The translations under genes were made by a program, and so were the position numbers. Below the pieces are notes generated by a model. The model ran no database searches. It worked only from the letters and a program-made list of their open reading frames with translations, and had not been told where the DNA came from. DNA of 64,000 nt from contig JAITYX010000046.1 of assembly GCA_021018815.1 (NCBI GenBank), positions 2,136,001 through 2,200,000 of the forward strand, given 5' to 3'. The DNA is from Talinum fruticosum (taxonomy: Eukaryota > Streptophyta > Magnoliopsida > Caryophyllales > Talinaceae). Below are positions 20,834-33,160 of this stretch, piece by piece; the stretch's first letter is position 1; every line of letters begins with the position of its first letter.

Positions 20834-21188
20834 TGATGGTTTGCTCTTGGAGAGTTTAAGTCACCCTAGAGGAGGGGTGAATAGGGTGATGAGGAAATTT
20901 AAACGAACTTAGACACTTTTTTCTTCGAAAGTGATAAACAAGTGAGTCCGAGTCTAGATTGGACCCGAAATACAAGAACACGAAATACGTGGAAACACTC
21001 CTGGGGCGAGAAAACCACAATTAGTGCTAATCCAAGCACCAAGTCGGATCTACTATTTTAAATCCTCAAAATACAAAGGATCGACTCTACCGAATTGCTC
21101 CTTTAGACAATTCCTTACAATGTTTTCTAAGACTCGAAGTTCCCTTATCCGTTCTAGTACTTTCGACTAAGGTAACCTTTATAATAAC
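20834..21188 (-). repeat. Copy C 3' LTR, last 355 bases only
   Basis: It matches 28202-28556 of the 5' LTR (primer-proximal end) and stops after gactaaggtaaccttta. From about 21189 the text ataacacccttgtcttttgg belongs to the extra 3' ORF; the same phrase recurs at 21286. A deletion is inferred. Confidence 0.85.
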
Positions 21189-22607
21189 ACCCTTGTCTTT
21201 TGGTAGTTTGGAATGTCCAACGTCCCCAGCGTCTTTTGATCCACTCAAATCAAGGTCCGAGGAGATCGGTTCGGGTTCGGGCTCTATAACACCCTTGTCT
21301 TTTGGTAGAGCGGCGTCATCCTTTGCTTCTTCTTCGTCCACATTCTTCTCTTCAGGCTGAGCCTTGCTTGCCTCAGCTGCAACCTCAGCTTCTTCTTCTT
21401 CTTCTACCTCATTAGAGCTAGACTTGGTCGGGCTAGAAGATTCCTTAGATGTGTCGGAGGATTACGAGTCTGTGTAGCCTTCGTCCTGCGCTCCTGAATG
21501 GGTTGAAGCTATTCACATTGCTCACCAAGAATGCCCTTGAAATCAAGCATCGGGGATTGACACTCCTGAATGCTGGGATTGGCCGGTCTTTTGGTTAATG
21601 ACCATGCCACGAAAAATAGGCTGGAGATAGCAAACAACCGATCGAAGTTGGTTAGCCGCTGAAGTGAGCCTTTCGACCAAGGCGAGCAAACGCTCCGAGT
21701 AGAGAGAGGAGGTTGAGAAAAAGAGGGACCAGCAAAAGTGGATGGATGAGCTGGCTGAATCCGAGTTTGGGTGAGAGGAGGAGAGGCGGGTTCCAACTCG
21801 GAAGAGTGAACCCATTCACCGGGTTTAACTTCCTAGTATCCATAACCCAAAAGTTCTTTTCTACCAAGAACTATGGCCGACTCAAAAACGGCAGTGGGAT
21901 CTAAGGAAGGGGTGATCTTGAATTATTTGAAAATAAGAGACAGAAGGGCTCCAAAAGGGAAAGGAGCGGATTCTTTTGATTGAGTAGGCACTTAAGCCAT
22001 TTCCTCGATGATGAACGGAAAGAGGTCTACATCGTAGCCCTCCATGATATCAAACGAACTTTAAGAACCCAAGAGTTTGGGTTCTCCTTGCTCGAGTAGT
22101 GAGCAAAGAAAAGTCCTCATCGAGAATATAACAGAGCAATCTAACTTCGCTCTTCATTTGAGTGATGGAAAAATTTTTCCTCTCGCTGAGGCACTTCTTA
22201 GCGAATTTTTCGAAAAAATCATCAACAATTTCCAAAAAAAAAATGATTGGGATTGAGAAAAAGAAAGGTGACGTTGAAAAGTTTGTGGAGAAGAGGGAGG
22301 TTGATCCTAACAACTCGTACCTTAAACTTTCGAGGTGATGACACCCCGAGATAAGGATTTGCTTGCATAGAACTCAACTATGAGTTCCGGATATATAAAG
22401 TCCCCGAAGCATAAATAATTATACACTCCAGTTTCTTGAATGTATTTAAGCCAAGAGAACGAAGTGGTCTTGAAGAACTTATCATCCAATGTGAAGTGCT
22501 AGAAGACAAACACTTTTGAAGTGTCATACGTACCCTCTTGAGTGATATTCCGAGCCTTCTTGGTTGCGAGACCCCATGAACTCGGATGCGGAACCTCGTT
22601 TAGTCAT
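21189..22607 (-). pseudogene. Extra 3' ORF of copy C, broken
   Basis: The ATG at 22607 begins MTKRGSASEFMGSRN, matching MPKRG starts of A and E. Farther along on the minus strand are blocks equivalent to FLKYIQETGVYNY-type text (22380-22450), LLCYILDEDFSLL (22120-22150) and a Ser-rich part. A repeated acidic segment with KDKGVIEPEPEPISSDLDLS (21220-21300) ends in the LTR junction. Several stops. Function unknown, as in the other copies. Confidence 0.6.
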
Positions 22608-22641
22608 TGTGAGAATGGAGAAGTAAGAGGTTACTTGGAGA

Positions 22642-22692
<51 letters not shown>

Positions 22693-22930
22693 GTGAGAGA
22701 ATTTTGAAAGTAAGGAGAGAGTATGAGAGAGCGAGTATTTCGTGCAAAAAGAGTAAGGCGCAAAGTGAAGAAATGAAGATGGAGAGATGTTATAAATAGA
22801 GAAGACATAAATGTCCTTCAACCTTCTTTCTTACTTAACGTTCAAATAAACATTCTCGAGACAGACATGACGAACAACGGTCTAACGGCTACAATTCCAA
22901 CGGTTTTCGTCTAACGGTTTGAATTCTTTG
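22608..22930 (-). promoter_or_regulatory. Candidate internal promoter before the extra 3' ORF, copy C
   Basis: A TATA-like box lies at 22790-22798 (TATTTATAA on the minus strand), about 185 bases before the ATG. Upstream, four AACGG motifs sit within 42 bp (22876, 22884, 22899, 22913). Three of them, tctaacggct, tccaacggtt and tctaacggtt, fit the mitosis-specific activator consensus YCYAACGGYY exactly. The leader holds a (GA)n run (CT on this strand). Confidence 0.55.
22644..22690. repeat. GATA/GA microsatellite
   Basis: Three GATA units run into about 19 GA units. It lies in the pyrimidine-rich leader of the extra 3' ORF on the minus strand. Copies A and E have shorter CT/GA runs at the same place. 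Confidence 0.9.
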
Positions 22931-23158
22931 ATAGAGACGCGTGTCGAGAGAGGAGAGATTTAAAAAAAATCATTCCGAGATTCTCCATTTATCTAGAGAT
23001 GATTCCGAAGTTTGACGTCCATTTTATTCAAAAGCGAGTCGACTCGGTATGGTTTCGAGTGACTCGGAACACTCGGAGACCTAATAACTCATAGCTCGGT
23101 CTCACTTGTTCAACTGATCCATTTGTTATTAAGACAAAAGAAAACATATAACACATAA

Positions 23159-23830
23159 TCATGCATTAATCATGCCAAGATCATTCCTAATAAAGCAAAA
23201 TTGATCCTCACTAAGTGGCTTAGTGAAAATATCAGCTAATTGAAATTTTGTAGGAATGAATTCAAGTTCAATATCACCTTTCTCATAATGGTCTCTCGGA
23301 AAATGATACCCGACCTCAATATGCTTGGTCTTTGAATGTTGAACTGGATTCTTAGTGACGCTGATTGTACTTTGATTGTCACACTTGATTGGGATAGGTT
23401 TGAAGAAAAGTCCAAGATTCTTTAAGTGCTACTTGTTCCACGGAATCGGAGCACAGCAAGCTCCAGCTGCAATTTACTCGGCTTCAACAATTGATAAAGC
23501 AACTGAGTTCCGCTTCTTTGAGTACCAAGATATGAGGGATTAACCCAGAAATTGGCATGCTCTTGATGTGCTCTTTCCGTCAACTTTATAACCAGCATAG
23601 TCGGCATCCGAGTATCCAGGTGAGGATTAGTTCCGAGTCTCTTGAAAACCATAGACCAAGATTTTGAGTCCCTGCAAGATATCCGAAAATCCTTTTCACC
23701 GCGGTGAGACATGATTATTTTGGATTAGCTTAAAATCTTGCACACGGACGGACACTAAACATAATGTCTAGCCTACTAGATGTAAGATAGAGCAGAGATC
23801 TAATCATACCTCTAAAGAGTTTCGATCTAC
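23159..23830 (-). pseudogene. Copy C RNase H and pol end
   Basis: Minus-strand blocks: ADIFTKPLSEDQF, then a SVVLSTVEAE-like block near 23480, GACQFWVNPSYLGTQ (23530-23570) and DADYAGYKV near 23595, in broken frames. The pol stop lies near 23159 after MINA. It matches copies A and E in the same order. Confidence 0.75.
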
Positions 23831-24830
23831 TTGGTTTACCTTTTTTTTTATCTAAGTCCAGTTTAATACTACTACTCATAGGTGCGGTCTGTATGTTTCA
23901 TATCTTGAAGCTTGTACTTTTTCAACAACTCCTTGGTATACTTAAATTGATGGACATAGATTCCATCTTTGTCTTGTCTGATTTATAGACCAAGAAAGAA
24001 ATTGAGTTCTCCCATCATGCTCATTTGGAACTCCTGTCTCATCAACTCGAGAAAACTCTCGATATAGAGTTTCATTAGTAGCTCCAAAAGTAATATCATC
24101 AACATAAATCGGAGCAATAAGGAAATCTTTCCCCTTAGTTTTTATAAAAGAGTTTTTTCAATTTGACCTCTTTTGAAATCATTTTCAACCAAGAAACTGC
24201 TGAGTCTTTCATACCAAGTTCGAGAGCTTGTTTAAGACTCGTATATAGCTTTTTGCAATTTGAAAATATGATTTGGAAATTATGAGTTTTCAAATCCAAG
24301 GGGTTGCTCAATATAGACTTCCTCTTGAATGAAGCCATTCAGAAAAGCACATTTAACATCCATTCAACACAACTTAATATTCACACCGGATGCAAATGCT
24401 AATAGGATTTTGATTGCTTCGATTCTAGCAACAAGTGTAAAGGTTTGCCCACAATCAATTCCTTTTTCTTGATTGTAACCTTGAGCCATAAGTCTAGCCT
24501 TATTTCGACTACCAACTCATCCTCATCTAGTTTGTTTTTGAAAACCCATTTGGTTCCTCCGACTGGGTGGTCACAAGGTCATTTGGTCGGGGTCCGAGAC
24601 TTGGTTTCTTTCAAATTGGTTGAGCTCTTCTTGCATGGCCTCTACCCATTCAGGTTCATTTAAGGCCTCTAGTGCATTTTCGAGTTCTTTTAATGATATG
24701 AATGCGGTGAATGCACACAGATTTTGCAAAGAAGATCTAAATCTTACCCCACTATTAATGTCGGATATAATGTTCTCGAGTGGGTGGCTGGATGCATATT
24801 TGAATGCTTTACCTGTTCTTTGGTTCACTA
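23831..24830 (-). pseudogene. Copy C reverse transcriptase, broken
   Basis: ALEALNEPEWVEAMQEELNQ (24620-24680) begins the domain. The [10 protein letters not shown] block is at about 24335-24365 with MDVK altered to a frame-shifted form, and RIYVDDITFGATNE is at 24085-24115 with catalytic Asp-Asp kept. GELNFFLGL (23990-24025) follows. Several frame changes. Confidence 0.8.
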
Positions 24831-25950
24831 AATTTGTTGGTTGAACTGGCTGATCTTCACTTGTTTGAGATTGCTGAGTTTCGGTATTAGCTTGTCCTTC
24901 AACATTCTAAGCTGGCTCTTGAGTTTGTTTACTATGAGTCTTACTATTCTATGTTGCCTCATTCCGAGTTGCTTTCTTTTGGCTCTTTTTGAGCTCGGCT
25001 TCATCTCGACCGAGTTTTAGATCCGAGAAGGTTGACTCACTTGTTTTTCCCTGATCTATCTCATCAAACACAACGTGGGTACTCTCTTCCCCTTTGTTAG
25101 TTCTTTTGTTAAAAACACAATAAGCTTTACTTGTGAGATGAGTAACCCGAAATATACCTTCATCCGACCTAGCATCAAACTTGGTCAGGTGATCCTTACT
25201 ATTATTGTGAACAAAGCACTTACATCCAAAGGGTTTGAAGTATGAGATGTTGGGTTTCTTTCCCTTGTAAAGCTCACAGGGAGTTTTCTTGAAGATAGGT
25301 TTGATGAGGCATCTGTTGAGTGTGTAGGTTTTTGTGTTGACTATCTCAACCCGAAATAGTAAGGTAGATCATTTTCAATCATCATTGTCCTTCCTATTTC
25401 TTCAAGAGTTCGATTCTTTCTCTTCATTACATTGTTTTGTTGAGGAGTTCTGGGTGTTGAGAAGTTGTGAGAGATATTGTTCTTGTCACAAAACTCTGCA
25501 AATTCCGAGTAGTCAAACTCTCTTCCATGGTCGGTTCGAATTCTTCTAATCCGAGTTTAAGACTCCACTTGAATTTTCCTGCGAGCTTACTAAACTCTTT
25601 GAAAGCATAATTTTTGTTCTTAAGAAAACAAGCCCGGGTAAATCGTGAGAAATCATCAACTATTATAAGTACATACGATTTACCTCTAAGGCTTTTCATA
25701 GAGACTTCACCACATAAATCCATATGAAGTAGCTTAAGCACTTTGGATGAGGAAACAATTTTGAGAGGTTTGAAGGATGATGTGACTTGTTTCTTTTTGT
25801 GCATGCTTCACAGATTTTATCTTTCTTAAATGCACAGTTAGGTAAACCCCTAACTTAACCATGAGATGGAAGCTTTTTGATAGTGTGAGTGCTAATATGA
25901 CCTAGTCTACGATGCCATGTCCAAGAATCATCATGCAACGACGCTTTTAA
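24831..25950 (-). pseudogene. Copy C integrase, broken
   Basis: The core is open from 25804 to 25427: LHMDLCGEVSMKSLRG, VLIIVDDFSRFTRA, then a shift before the second Asp block. The Glu block (ERKN) is near 25415. The upstream zinc part (HRRLGHISTHTIKK-like, 25870-25920) is in another frame. The linker toward RT is rich in Ser, Gln and Asn. Confidence 0.8.
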
Positions 25951-26345
25951 GTAAGATAAATTCCGAGTTGGATTAGAAAGTGGAATAGCATATGTGTTAC
26001 CTGACCTCTTACCCGAGAGCTTAGTCTTTTTGTAGCTGCAATAGAAATGTAGACATTGGTCCGAGTGAGCCTTACTTCTTGACCTTTGTCACACAAATGA
26101 GGGATCCTGAGAAGATTGTACTTTAATCCCTTGATAAGATAAACTGGACTGATTAGGTTGTCACCTTCACCAATTTTGCCAATCCCAATTATCTTGCCCT
26201 TACTTGTCATTTCCAAAAGTGACTTTTCCTCCTTTAAAATCTTCTCACTCGAAAAAGAGTCTTGAATCCACTGTCTACGTACCAATGAACTTTCGTCTTT
26301 TTTTGAGTTACTTGCAAGTCGAAACAAACTAACCCTTCTCACTTC
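25951..26345 (-). pseudogene. Copy C protease, catalytic motif kept, small deletion after it
   Basis: Near 26270 the minus strand reads WYVDSG followed at once by FKTLF. The segment CSRHMSGD present in copies A, D and E is missing, so a short deletion directly follows the catalytic triad. Downstream IIGIGKIGEGDNLISPVYLI is clear. Confidence 0.75.
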
Positions 26346-28140
26346 CTCTAACGAACCCAGTAATTCCCTTTACTTGTGGTCCTTTTACGAGGAAGAAAAC
26401 TCTTGGGAACCCATATTTGAATGACTTTGGGCTTGGTCCGAGTCCGAGTCTTCTTTCTAGAAGACCGAGTCTTTGTCTCTTTCTTTTGAAAGTCTTTTCT
26501 TTTGTAAACAGGCGGAGAAGGTTTTCTCCTGTAAACTGGTCTAGGCTCAGTCCTCCTTTCATTCTTATGAATGGGACCATGCTCAGCCTTCCAGAACTTC
26601 ACGGTTTTGGAATCCTTTTTAAAAAGGTTAGAATAGGAATTAGATTCCTCTTCTTCATTAAAACCAAGTCCTTCTTTCTTGAAGGAGACATACTGAGAGC
26701 CTAAAAGCATGTAAAGGTTTTTCTAATCTTGAGTGAATTTTAAAACAAGCTCTTGAGACTCATTGAGCTTTCTTTTCACATGTTTATTTTCTTTTCTAAG
26801 TGACTTAGACTTAGTCTCATTAGCTTGAGTACTAGTCTTGAGTTCTTTCAGAGTTAGTCTCAATTTTTCAATTCTTTTTCAAACCATTGCTCTCGAAGTA
26901 AGAGGCTCAAGTTGTTCTTTGAACTAAGAAGAATCAGAATTGGACTTTTCTTCCAAAGTGTAAATATATCTGGCTAAATTAGCTTTGGAGAACTTTAGAA
27001 AGTATTCAATTACCTCCCGAGAACTTGTCTCCTCGGTGTATCGAGTTGTCGGCATCCGACTCGGATTTAGCTTTTGAGTCTGTTAGTGCCATTAGACACT
27101 TTGAGTCATCGGAATCATCTTCATCTTCGGATGATTCATCATCGCTCCATGTGGCCATCATAGCCTTCTTCTTCTTTCTGTCCATCTTTCTCTTTGAACA
27201 GTCTTTGACTATGTGATCTTTGCTTGCCACATTCAAAACAGACCGAGTTCTTAGTTAAAGATAACTTTGAAGGAGAATAAATATTTACCTTTTCTGTCCT
27301 TCTTATCTTTCTTGTAGAACTCTTCCTTTGGCCTTTTTCCCACTTCTTATGCTTCATCATTCTTTTGAAGCCTCGGGCAATAAGTGCCATCGGGTCCTAT
27401 TCGAATCCGAGGAGCTTAGACTTTCTCTTATGCTTTCCGAGGCCTTCGGTGCAATGTTCTTTTTGGTGCTGACCTTGACATCCTCTTTTTCGAGATGAAT
27501 TTCATGAGTAAGCAGCTTCCCAAACAGTTCGTCTGGCTTTAATTGTTAGAGGTTCCGAGCTTCCTTGATAGCTGTCACCTTGGGACCTAATCTCTTCATT
27601 GGTAGACTTCTCGGAATTTTTCGGACATCTCTTCGTGAGAGATTTTTCTACCTAGAGATTTGAGATTGTTTATAATCTCGGTGAAGCAAATAAACATCTA
27701 AGTGATATTTTCTTCGGCTCCATTTTGAACGACTTCATATTTGTGAAGATATCGGCTTATCTTCGCCTGTTTCACTTGGCTTGTTCCTTCGTATGTGTTG
27801 ACAAGAATGTCCCACACATCATTAGTTGTGTCACAGGCTGACACTCGTTGTACTCTTTTGAGCTGATAGCACACATCAGTATGTTCATTGCTTTGAAGTT
27901 CTTTATGAACTTCTCTGCTTCTTCATTGGTGTACTAGAATTTTTCTTTAGGCACAGATCTTGTTCCTTCCATCTTCATTGGGATGTAGTTGCCTTCTTGG
28001 ATGATGTTCCGGACATCTTCATCGTTGTCCAGCAGAAAGCACTCCATTAGTTTCTTCCAATGCACAACGTTTGACCCCTTGAACTTTGGTGGTCCGGTGG
28101 ATGACCTTCCTTCACCGAACTCTCCAATGTTCCGAGCCAT
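26346..28140 (-). pseudogene. Copy C gag, broken
   Basis: The ATG at 28140 starts MARNIGEFGEGRSSTGPPKF and runs to VHWKKLMECFLLDNDEDV before a stop at 27934. This is the best gag N-terminus in the window. The zinc knuckle splits by frameshift: CFECG in one frame and KDHIVKDC in the next (27195-27245). The acidic segment (SDDESSEDEDDSDDSKC) follows. The last part (26348-26710) carries RKPSPPVYKRKDFQKKE, a basic linker before protease. Confidence 0.85.
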
Positions 28141-28186
28141 CTCGATCTTTAGACCTTTGGATTGTTAGATCCTTCTTGAAAGGTTA

Positions 28187-28201
28187 GGCTCTAATACCAA
28201 T
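28187..28201 (-). other. Primer binding site of copy C
   Basis: On the minus strand it reads attggtattagagcc, directly after the LTR end. It differs from the plant initiator Met-tRNA site by one C to T change and, unlike copies A, D and E, has no missing base. Confidence 0.85.
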
Positions 28202-29789
28202 TGAAGGTTTGTTCTTGGAGAGTCTAAGTCACCCTAGAGGAGGGGTGAATAGGATGATGAGGAAATTTAAAAGAACTTAGACACTTTTTGCTTTAAAAGT
28301 GATAAACAGTGAGTCCGAGTCTAGATTAGACTCGAAATGCAAGAACATAGAAATATGTGGAAACCCTCCCGAGGCGAGAAAACCACGGTCGGTGCTAATC
28401 CAAGCACCAAGTCGGATCCGCTCTTTTGAATCCTCAAAATACAAAGGATCGACTCTACTAGAATTGCTCCCATAGACAATTCCTTAAAATGTTTTGCTAG
28501 ACTTAAAAGTTCCCTTATCCGATCTAGTACTTCTCGACTGAGGTAACCTTTACAATCACGGACAACTAAGCCGAGTTAACCCTTATAACTCGGTCAAGGG
28601 ACTTATAAAAAGAGTATGTAAAGAGTGAAATTAATTACAAGACTTTCTTTACAACTCGGAAAAATATTAAGTACGAGACTTGGAGTTGTAAGTAGAAGAT
28701 TGAGTAAGAAATGCACTAAGAAAATTAAGAAAAAGTGTTGATCAAATAATTTCAGCAATCTTCTAATCTTGTGAAGTGGCTTCTTTTTATAGATGACCAT
28801 GCCGAGTAGCCGTTGAGTCCGATTTCTAGACCGAAGTTTTACTAGCCGTTGTAAGGGCTTTTTGAGTCACTCGGAAAAGATCCGTTGGAGTGTGAATGTT
28901 AGGCAACGACTATTTGCTCCAAAAGGTGTTCCAATCAACTGGTGTTGTCCGAAAAGCAAGGTGGAAATCATCGTTGACTCGGAAAAGATCCGTTGGAGTG
29001 TGAACGTTGGGCAACGACTGTTTGCTCCAAAAGGTGTTCCGATCAACTGGTGTTGTCTAAAAAGCAAGGTGGAAATCATCGTTAAGCCTAGCGTTGGAAT
29101 TTTCTAGTTTTGGAAGCTGACGGCCTTGACGATGTCCGAGTCCTGTTCGGAATTGGCTAAAACCGTCTGCTGGTGTTTAACAGCTAGAAGTTGGTTGCTT
29201 TTGAGATTCAAAAAGATAGATTAACTTTGTTTGAATAACCTATAAAAGCAAACCACATTGGTTCTCAAAGTATAAAGTACTTTGGTCCAAGATTAGGCAA
29301 AGATATTAACTAAATTTGAGTAATTAAGAATGTAATTATCTTGGGCCTTGAGAAGTGGAATATTCCGAGTCTAATATCAAATAGGTTAAAACTCAGCTCA
29401 TAATTACTCCTAGAAAGATCAAGTTAAAGAATAAACAACAGAGAAAGTGAACTTGATCTATCAAATAATTATCTAAGAAATAAACCGACTTAGAAGACTG
29501 AACTAACACTCGTAATTCATTTTACTTTAGCAAGCACAGTCGGTACTCGGAAAAAGTGCATTAAGAGAAATTATTTGGGCATACAATAGTTGTGAGTAAT
29601 GTCCGAGTGAGTCGAAACGTCGGTGTAGAAGATATGCAATAAGGTGCTTTACGAGTCGGTCGAAATAAATGAAAACTTATACAAGAGTTTCTATGTAGCT
29701 TAAAATGACTTACAATCAAAACTTAAGAGAGATAAAAGTTTATATCCGAGGCTTTTATAAAATACTTAGAGTTAAGATCCGAGTCTTCA
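28202..29789 (-). repeat. Copy C 5' LTR, complete, 1588 bp
   Basis: Its plus-strand text runs from TGAAGGTTTG to GAGTCTTCA. The TATA box on the minus strand is TATAAAAAG (28785-28793). Upstream on that strand lie CCGTT/AACGG motifs at 28810, 28846, 28882 and 28990. It carries a unique 108-bp tandem duplication (28868-29083). Confidence 0.9.
28868..29083 (-). repeat. 108-bp tandem duplication in the U3 of copy C
   Basis: The block beginning actcggaaaagatccg occurs twice with period 108, the copies differing at few positions. It sits 75-300 bases upstream of the TATA box and doubles a CCGTT site (28882 and 28990). LTRs of B, E, G and H have a single copy. Confidence 0.9.
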
Positions 29790-30340
29790 CCATTGATAGT
29801 TACAACTTGACCTTTGATGAACAATTTTACTTTCGATGCGAGTGTAGAGTGCACTTGCTCGATGTTCATGCGACCAAGGGTGTCCTAGGAGTAAATTGAA
29901 AGTAGCTGGGATGTTTAGGGCTTGAAATTTGATGTTCCTTTGTACTGGCCCTATATTGATAGGTAAGGTCACTATTCCCAACATTGTTCTCTTAGAATTA
30001 TCGCAAGCTCGAAGATGGATAGTCTATTTGTAGAGTGTTGCTCCCTAATTCCTAACCTTTTGGCTATTCTCCAAGGACGAGACATTCATATTGATCCGTT
30101 GTCTACCAAGGTTAAGGGAATGAACTTGTTAATGTAAGTTATAGTTAAATAAAGGGCATTGTTGTATGCAACGCCTTCTTCCGGGAGATCCTTTTTATCA
30201 AAAGGAATGGTTCCATCCCCACTGCTAACCAATCCTACTACTTCCTTTGGTGTGGTTTCGGGAGAGACCTCGATCTTACTAAGCGCATCAATCAAAGCAT
30301 GCCTATGCTTCGGAAAGCGAGATATTAGTTGCCAAATCAA
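29790..30340 (-). pseudogene. Tat element protease, broken
   Basis: Minus-strand reading: PLTLVDNGSI (catalytic Asp region, about 30086-30110), MLGIVTLPINIGPVQRNIKFQ, then LLLGHPWSHEHRASAL where the family has LLGRPWIH. This is the aspartic protease of Tat-type Ty3/gypsy elements. It breaks at the copy C insertion inside VTIN and continues at 20833. An adjacent region (FDKKDLPEEGVAYNNALYLT) is also typical of this group. Confidence 0.8.
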
Positions 30341-32281
30341 GAAATTAGCTTTTAATTTTTAAAGTTGTTTCAGGATTAGGTCTTCTTCTTTAGCAGACTT
30401 CGGGTTCTTTTGGGTCTTCGTGAGTCTGTTGTGGACCCGGGGGTGCATTGTGCTATCCAGATCCGATAAGGAATTGGACTGCTTGGACCTTTAGTTTTTC
30501 GCCAAAAGTCATCTTCTTCTAAGGGTGGTGTGCCCCATAAGTCATCTTCATTGTTGTCATTATTACTTCTCGATTCCTAGACATCATCCTCGTCCCTTAC
30601 CCATAGCCCATGAACTTTGGTATCTAATGTAGGTAAACTAGGAAGTGGTTTGGACTCATCAATGTCTTGAATGAAGATAAACGGGTCCCACTCACTTGGG
30701 ATGGGTTCGAGTAAAAATAACTAAGGTGCCACTCGAAACGATTTTTGTTGTTATTTGGTTTTTGGGTAGCCTTAGGTAAAGGGAGTTGGACATTTCAAAA
30801 AATGCTTTCTAGTTTGTTCTTGAATGTCCAACATTGTTCGATGTCATGTCCTCGTGCACGATGGTACTTGCAAAATTTTCCTACATCCCGAGTTTTCGAT
30901 TGTTTTGCGGTTTCGATTCTACTCCAATGGGTGGCAAGTCTATCTTTCCCTTAGCCAAGAGATGGTCAAGGTTTTGAGTATAAGTGGTATCAATAGGAGT
31001 GTAGTCGGTATACTTGTTGAGGGCATTGACATACTGTACCCCTACTAGTATTGCTCGTATTAGAGGTTTTCTTATCTTTGGATTGGTAATTAATTACCTT
31101 TATACCCCATCACGACTTTTGTGGTCCTGGTGGACAACTCTTCTTCTATAAGCAAACCGAGCATATCTAACGGTTGAGAAGTTCATCATGGGTAAAAATT
31201 TGAGGTGCTTATTATAGTTGCGCTGAAGGTTTTTTCATGATGATCCTAACTTGGTCCTTCTCGGAGGGTCGATCTACCATGTAGGCAACCTTTGCTCTCT
31301 ATCCGGTAAGAAAGTCTATGAAGCTCTCCTTCTCACCTTATTTAATTAATTCCAAGTCTCCGAGGGTAATGGGTAGATCAATATTATAAGAATATTGGTG
31401 TAGGAATTCTTTGCATAGATCCTTCTAGTTGGCAACCTTGCGTGGGCCAACCGTGTTATACACTTTATTACATCGGTATCGAAGGTCCAGGGGAACATGA
31501 TGTGGCAAGTGTCTTCCGGAATGTTCTTAAGAGTTATTGCTCCTAAGAAATTGCAAACATGATGGTGGGGATTCTCGGAACCTTGAAACTTGATATCCGA
31601 CATGGTAAACTTTGGAGGTACTTTACCCTTTGGGATTGAAGTGAATCCCTTATGATCAAAATAATGATTACTGAACATGGATAACTCTCTTAACATCCGC
31701 TTTATTTGATTTATGCGTGGATCGAGCTGATGTTTGGATTCATGCTTTAGGGATTCCTATTTGGGACTATTTGGAGAAGATAAGCTTGGTGGAGGTGGAG
31801 GACCTAATCTTTCTCTTCTTCTTAAACGTTCTTCTTCTTCATCTATCTTACTATCCTTAATAGCTTTTATAATAGTCTTAAGATCTCTCAATATGGATAT
31901 TATCTTCTCATCTTGATCATCCATCCTAGCTTCCACCCAGGCTAAGTTCTCATTAAGTAAAGTGAGAATAAGAGACTGCTCCGGTGGGGTTAAATTCATT
32001 GGAAGGGAATTCTTTTTAGGTACTTGTCTTACGACGGAGAATAGATTGGGTCGGTGTGGTGTGCATCAAAACCTGTCGCACCGGTGTAAACTACGAGTAA
32101 AACGTAATGCAAAACGAGGAGAAGATGTGCTAGACTCCTTAGTGAGGCGTTCTAATCTTTTAGAGTTTGGATTTCGATGGTACCTAATTGCGGTAGACTT
32201 CCCTATTCTGCAGCCCAACGGAGGAGGCTTAGGACCATGTGAAAAAAAAAACAACTTTTTGGGAGGAAGGGACTTAAGCAC
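30341..32281 (-). pseudogene. Tat element gag, broken
   Basis: Possible start at 32281 (MLKSLPPKK). A proline-rich acidic stretch (31757-31999) leads to PPKFTMSDIKFQGSENPHHH (31520-31620), the capsid start of Tat gag. Then come RAKVAYMVDRPSEKDQVRII-type text (31230-31320) and a Cys/His segment FCKYHRARGHDIEQCWTFKN (30806-30885), equivalent to the YC.YH...GH....C motif of this group. Multiple stops and shifts. Confidence 0.75.
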
Positions 32282-33160
32282 ATGACCGAGGAGACTAAGA
32301 ATTTTAATTTGGATGTATGAAAATAATGCACAGAAAATGAAGTGTTTGCGATGATCAATGACTTAATCAAAGATGATTTTATGATTTAGCTAATGCATAA
32401 TGAATGATTGATCCTAATGGAGAGATGCTTTTATTTTGGCTAGATGACAATGCATTTCCCTATATTTGGAATGGATTTGTTTTTAGCTAAATGAAAATGC
32501 AATAACAGACTTGCCTAATTTGAGATGAATTTAACTTGGCTAAATAAAATACGGACTCACATATTTTGAGATGATTTTAATTTGGCTAAATGAAAATGCA
32601 AAGAGCAAAATGAGAATACCAAATAAAAGAAAGAAAATTCAAGCCGATCGATCGAAGGAACCACGGCTCGGGGCGGACCCGAGACCGAGCTTCCCCACGT
32701 GCCTTTTTGGCTTAGGGGTTTTAGAAAGTGAAAGAATGATTTTAGGGTTTTGAAGATGCATTTTAGAAATTGGGGATGAACCTTTTATTACGATTTTCTA
32801 GTTTTATTAAATCCGATTAGACAAAGTTTGAATGACGATTTTATAAATTATTATAATTTTATAAATTAATTTCAGAATTCTCGGGATAGTATTTACTAAT
32901 TAAAGGATAAATAAAATTAGAAACTAAGGTTTCTCTCGTGAGGCTTTAGGAACAGACCGATGTGAAAACACCGATCTGGACTCGAGCCTCGCCAATTGAC
33001 CGCTCGGTGCGGCGACAACCTGCGCTTAGCGGTGGCCGGCGCCTGCTAGAGATCGCGACCGAGTATATTCTACCTTGGTTGGCAGATCCGAGCTAAATTT
33101 TTACCCTGCAATCATAAAATAATCGGGTTGCGGATTCAATAAGAATAAAGCATAAAAAGG
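32282..33160 (-). other. Tat 5' leader between primer site and gag
   Basis: Non-coding sequence. It includes ggtggccggcgcctgct (33022-33038), a GC-rich motif shared with 10326 and 36222, and short repeats around tggctaaatgaaaatgc (32440-32600). No gene is visible. Confidence 0.5.

Larger units (their letters stand above)
20834..29789 (-). mobile_element. Copy C: Sirevirus-type copia inserted in Tat, internally deleted
   Basis: It lies between perfect CCATT duplications (20829-20833 and 29790-29794). Removing it restores the Tat reading VTINGDSLYA. The 5' LTR (28202-29789) is complete, while the 3' LTR is cut to 355 bp and joined directly to the extra 3' ORF, so polypurine tract and most of U3 are lost. 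Orientation is opposite to copy B in the same host element. Confidence 0.9.

Noticed and set aside
28862..29107. Open frames on both strands encoding a repeated peptide
   Set aside because: They lie inside the copy C LTR and arise from the 108-bp tandem duplication, whose length is a multiple of three.
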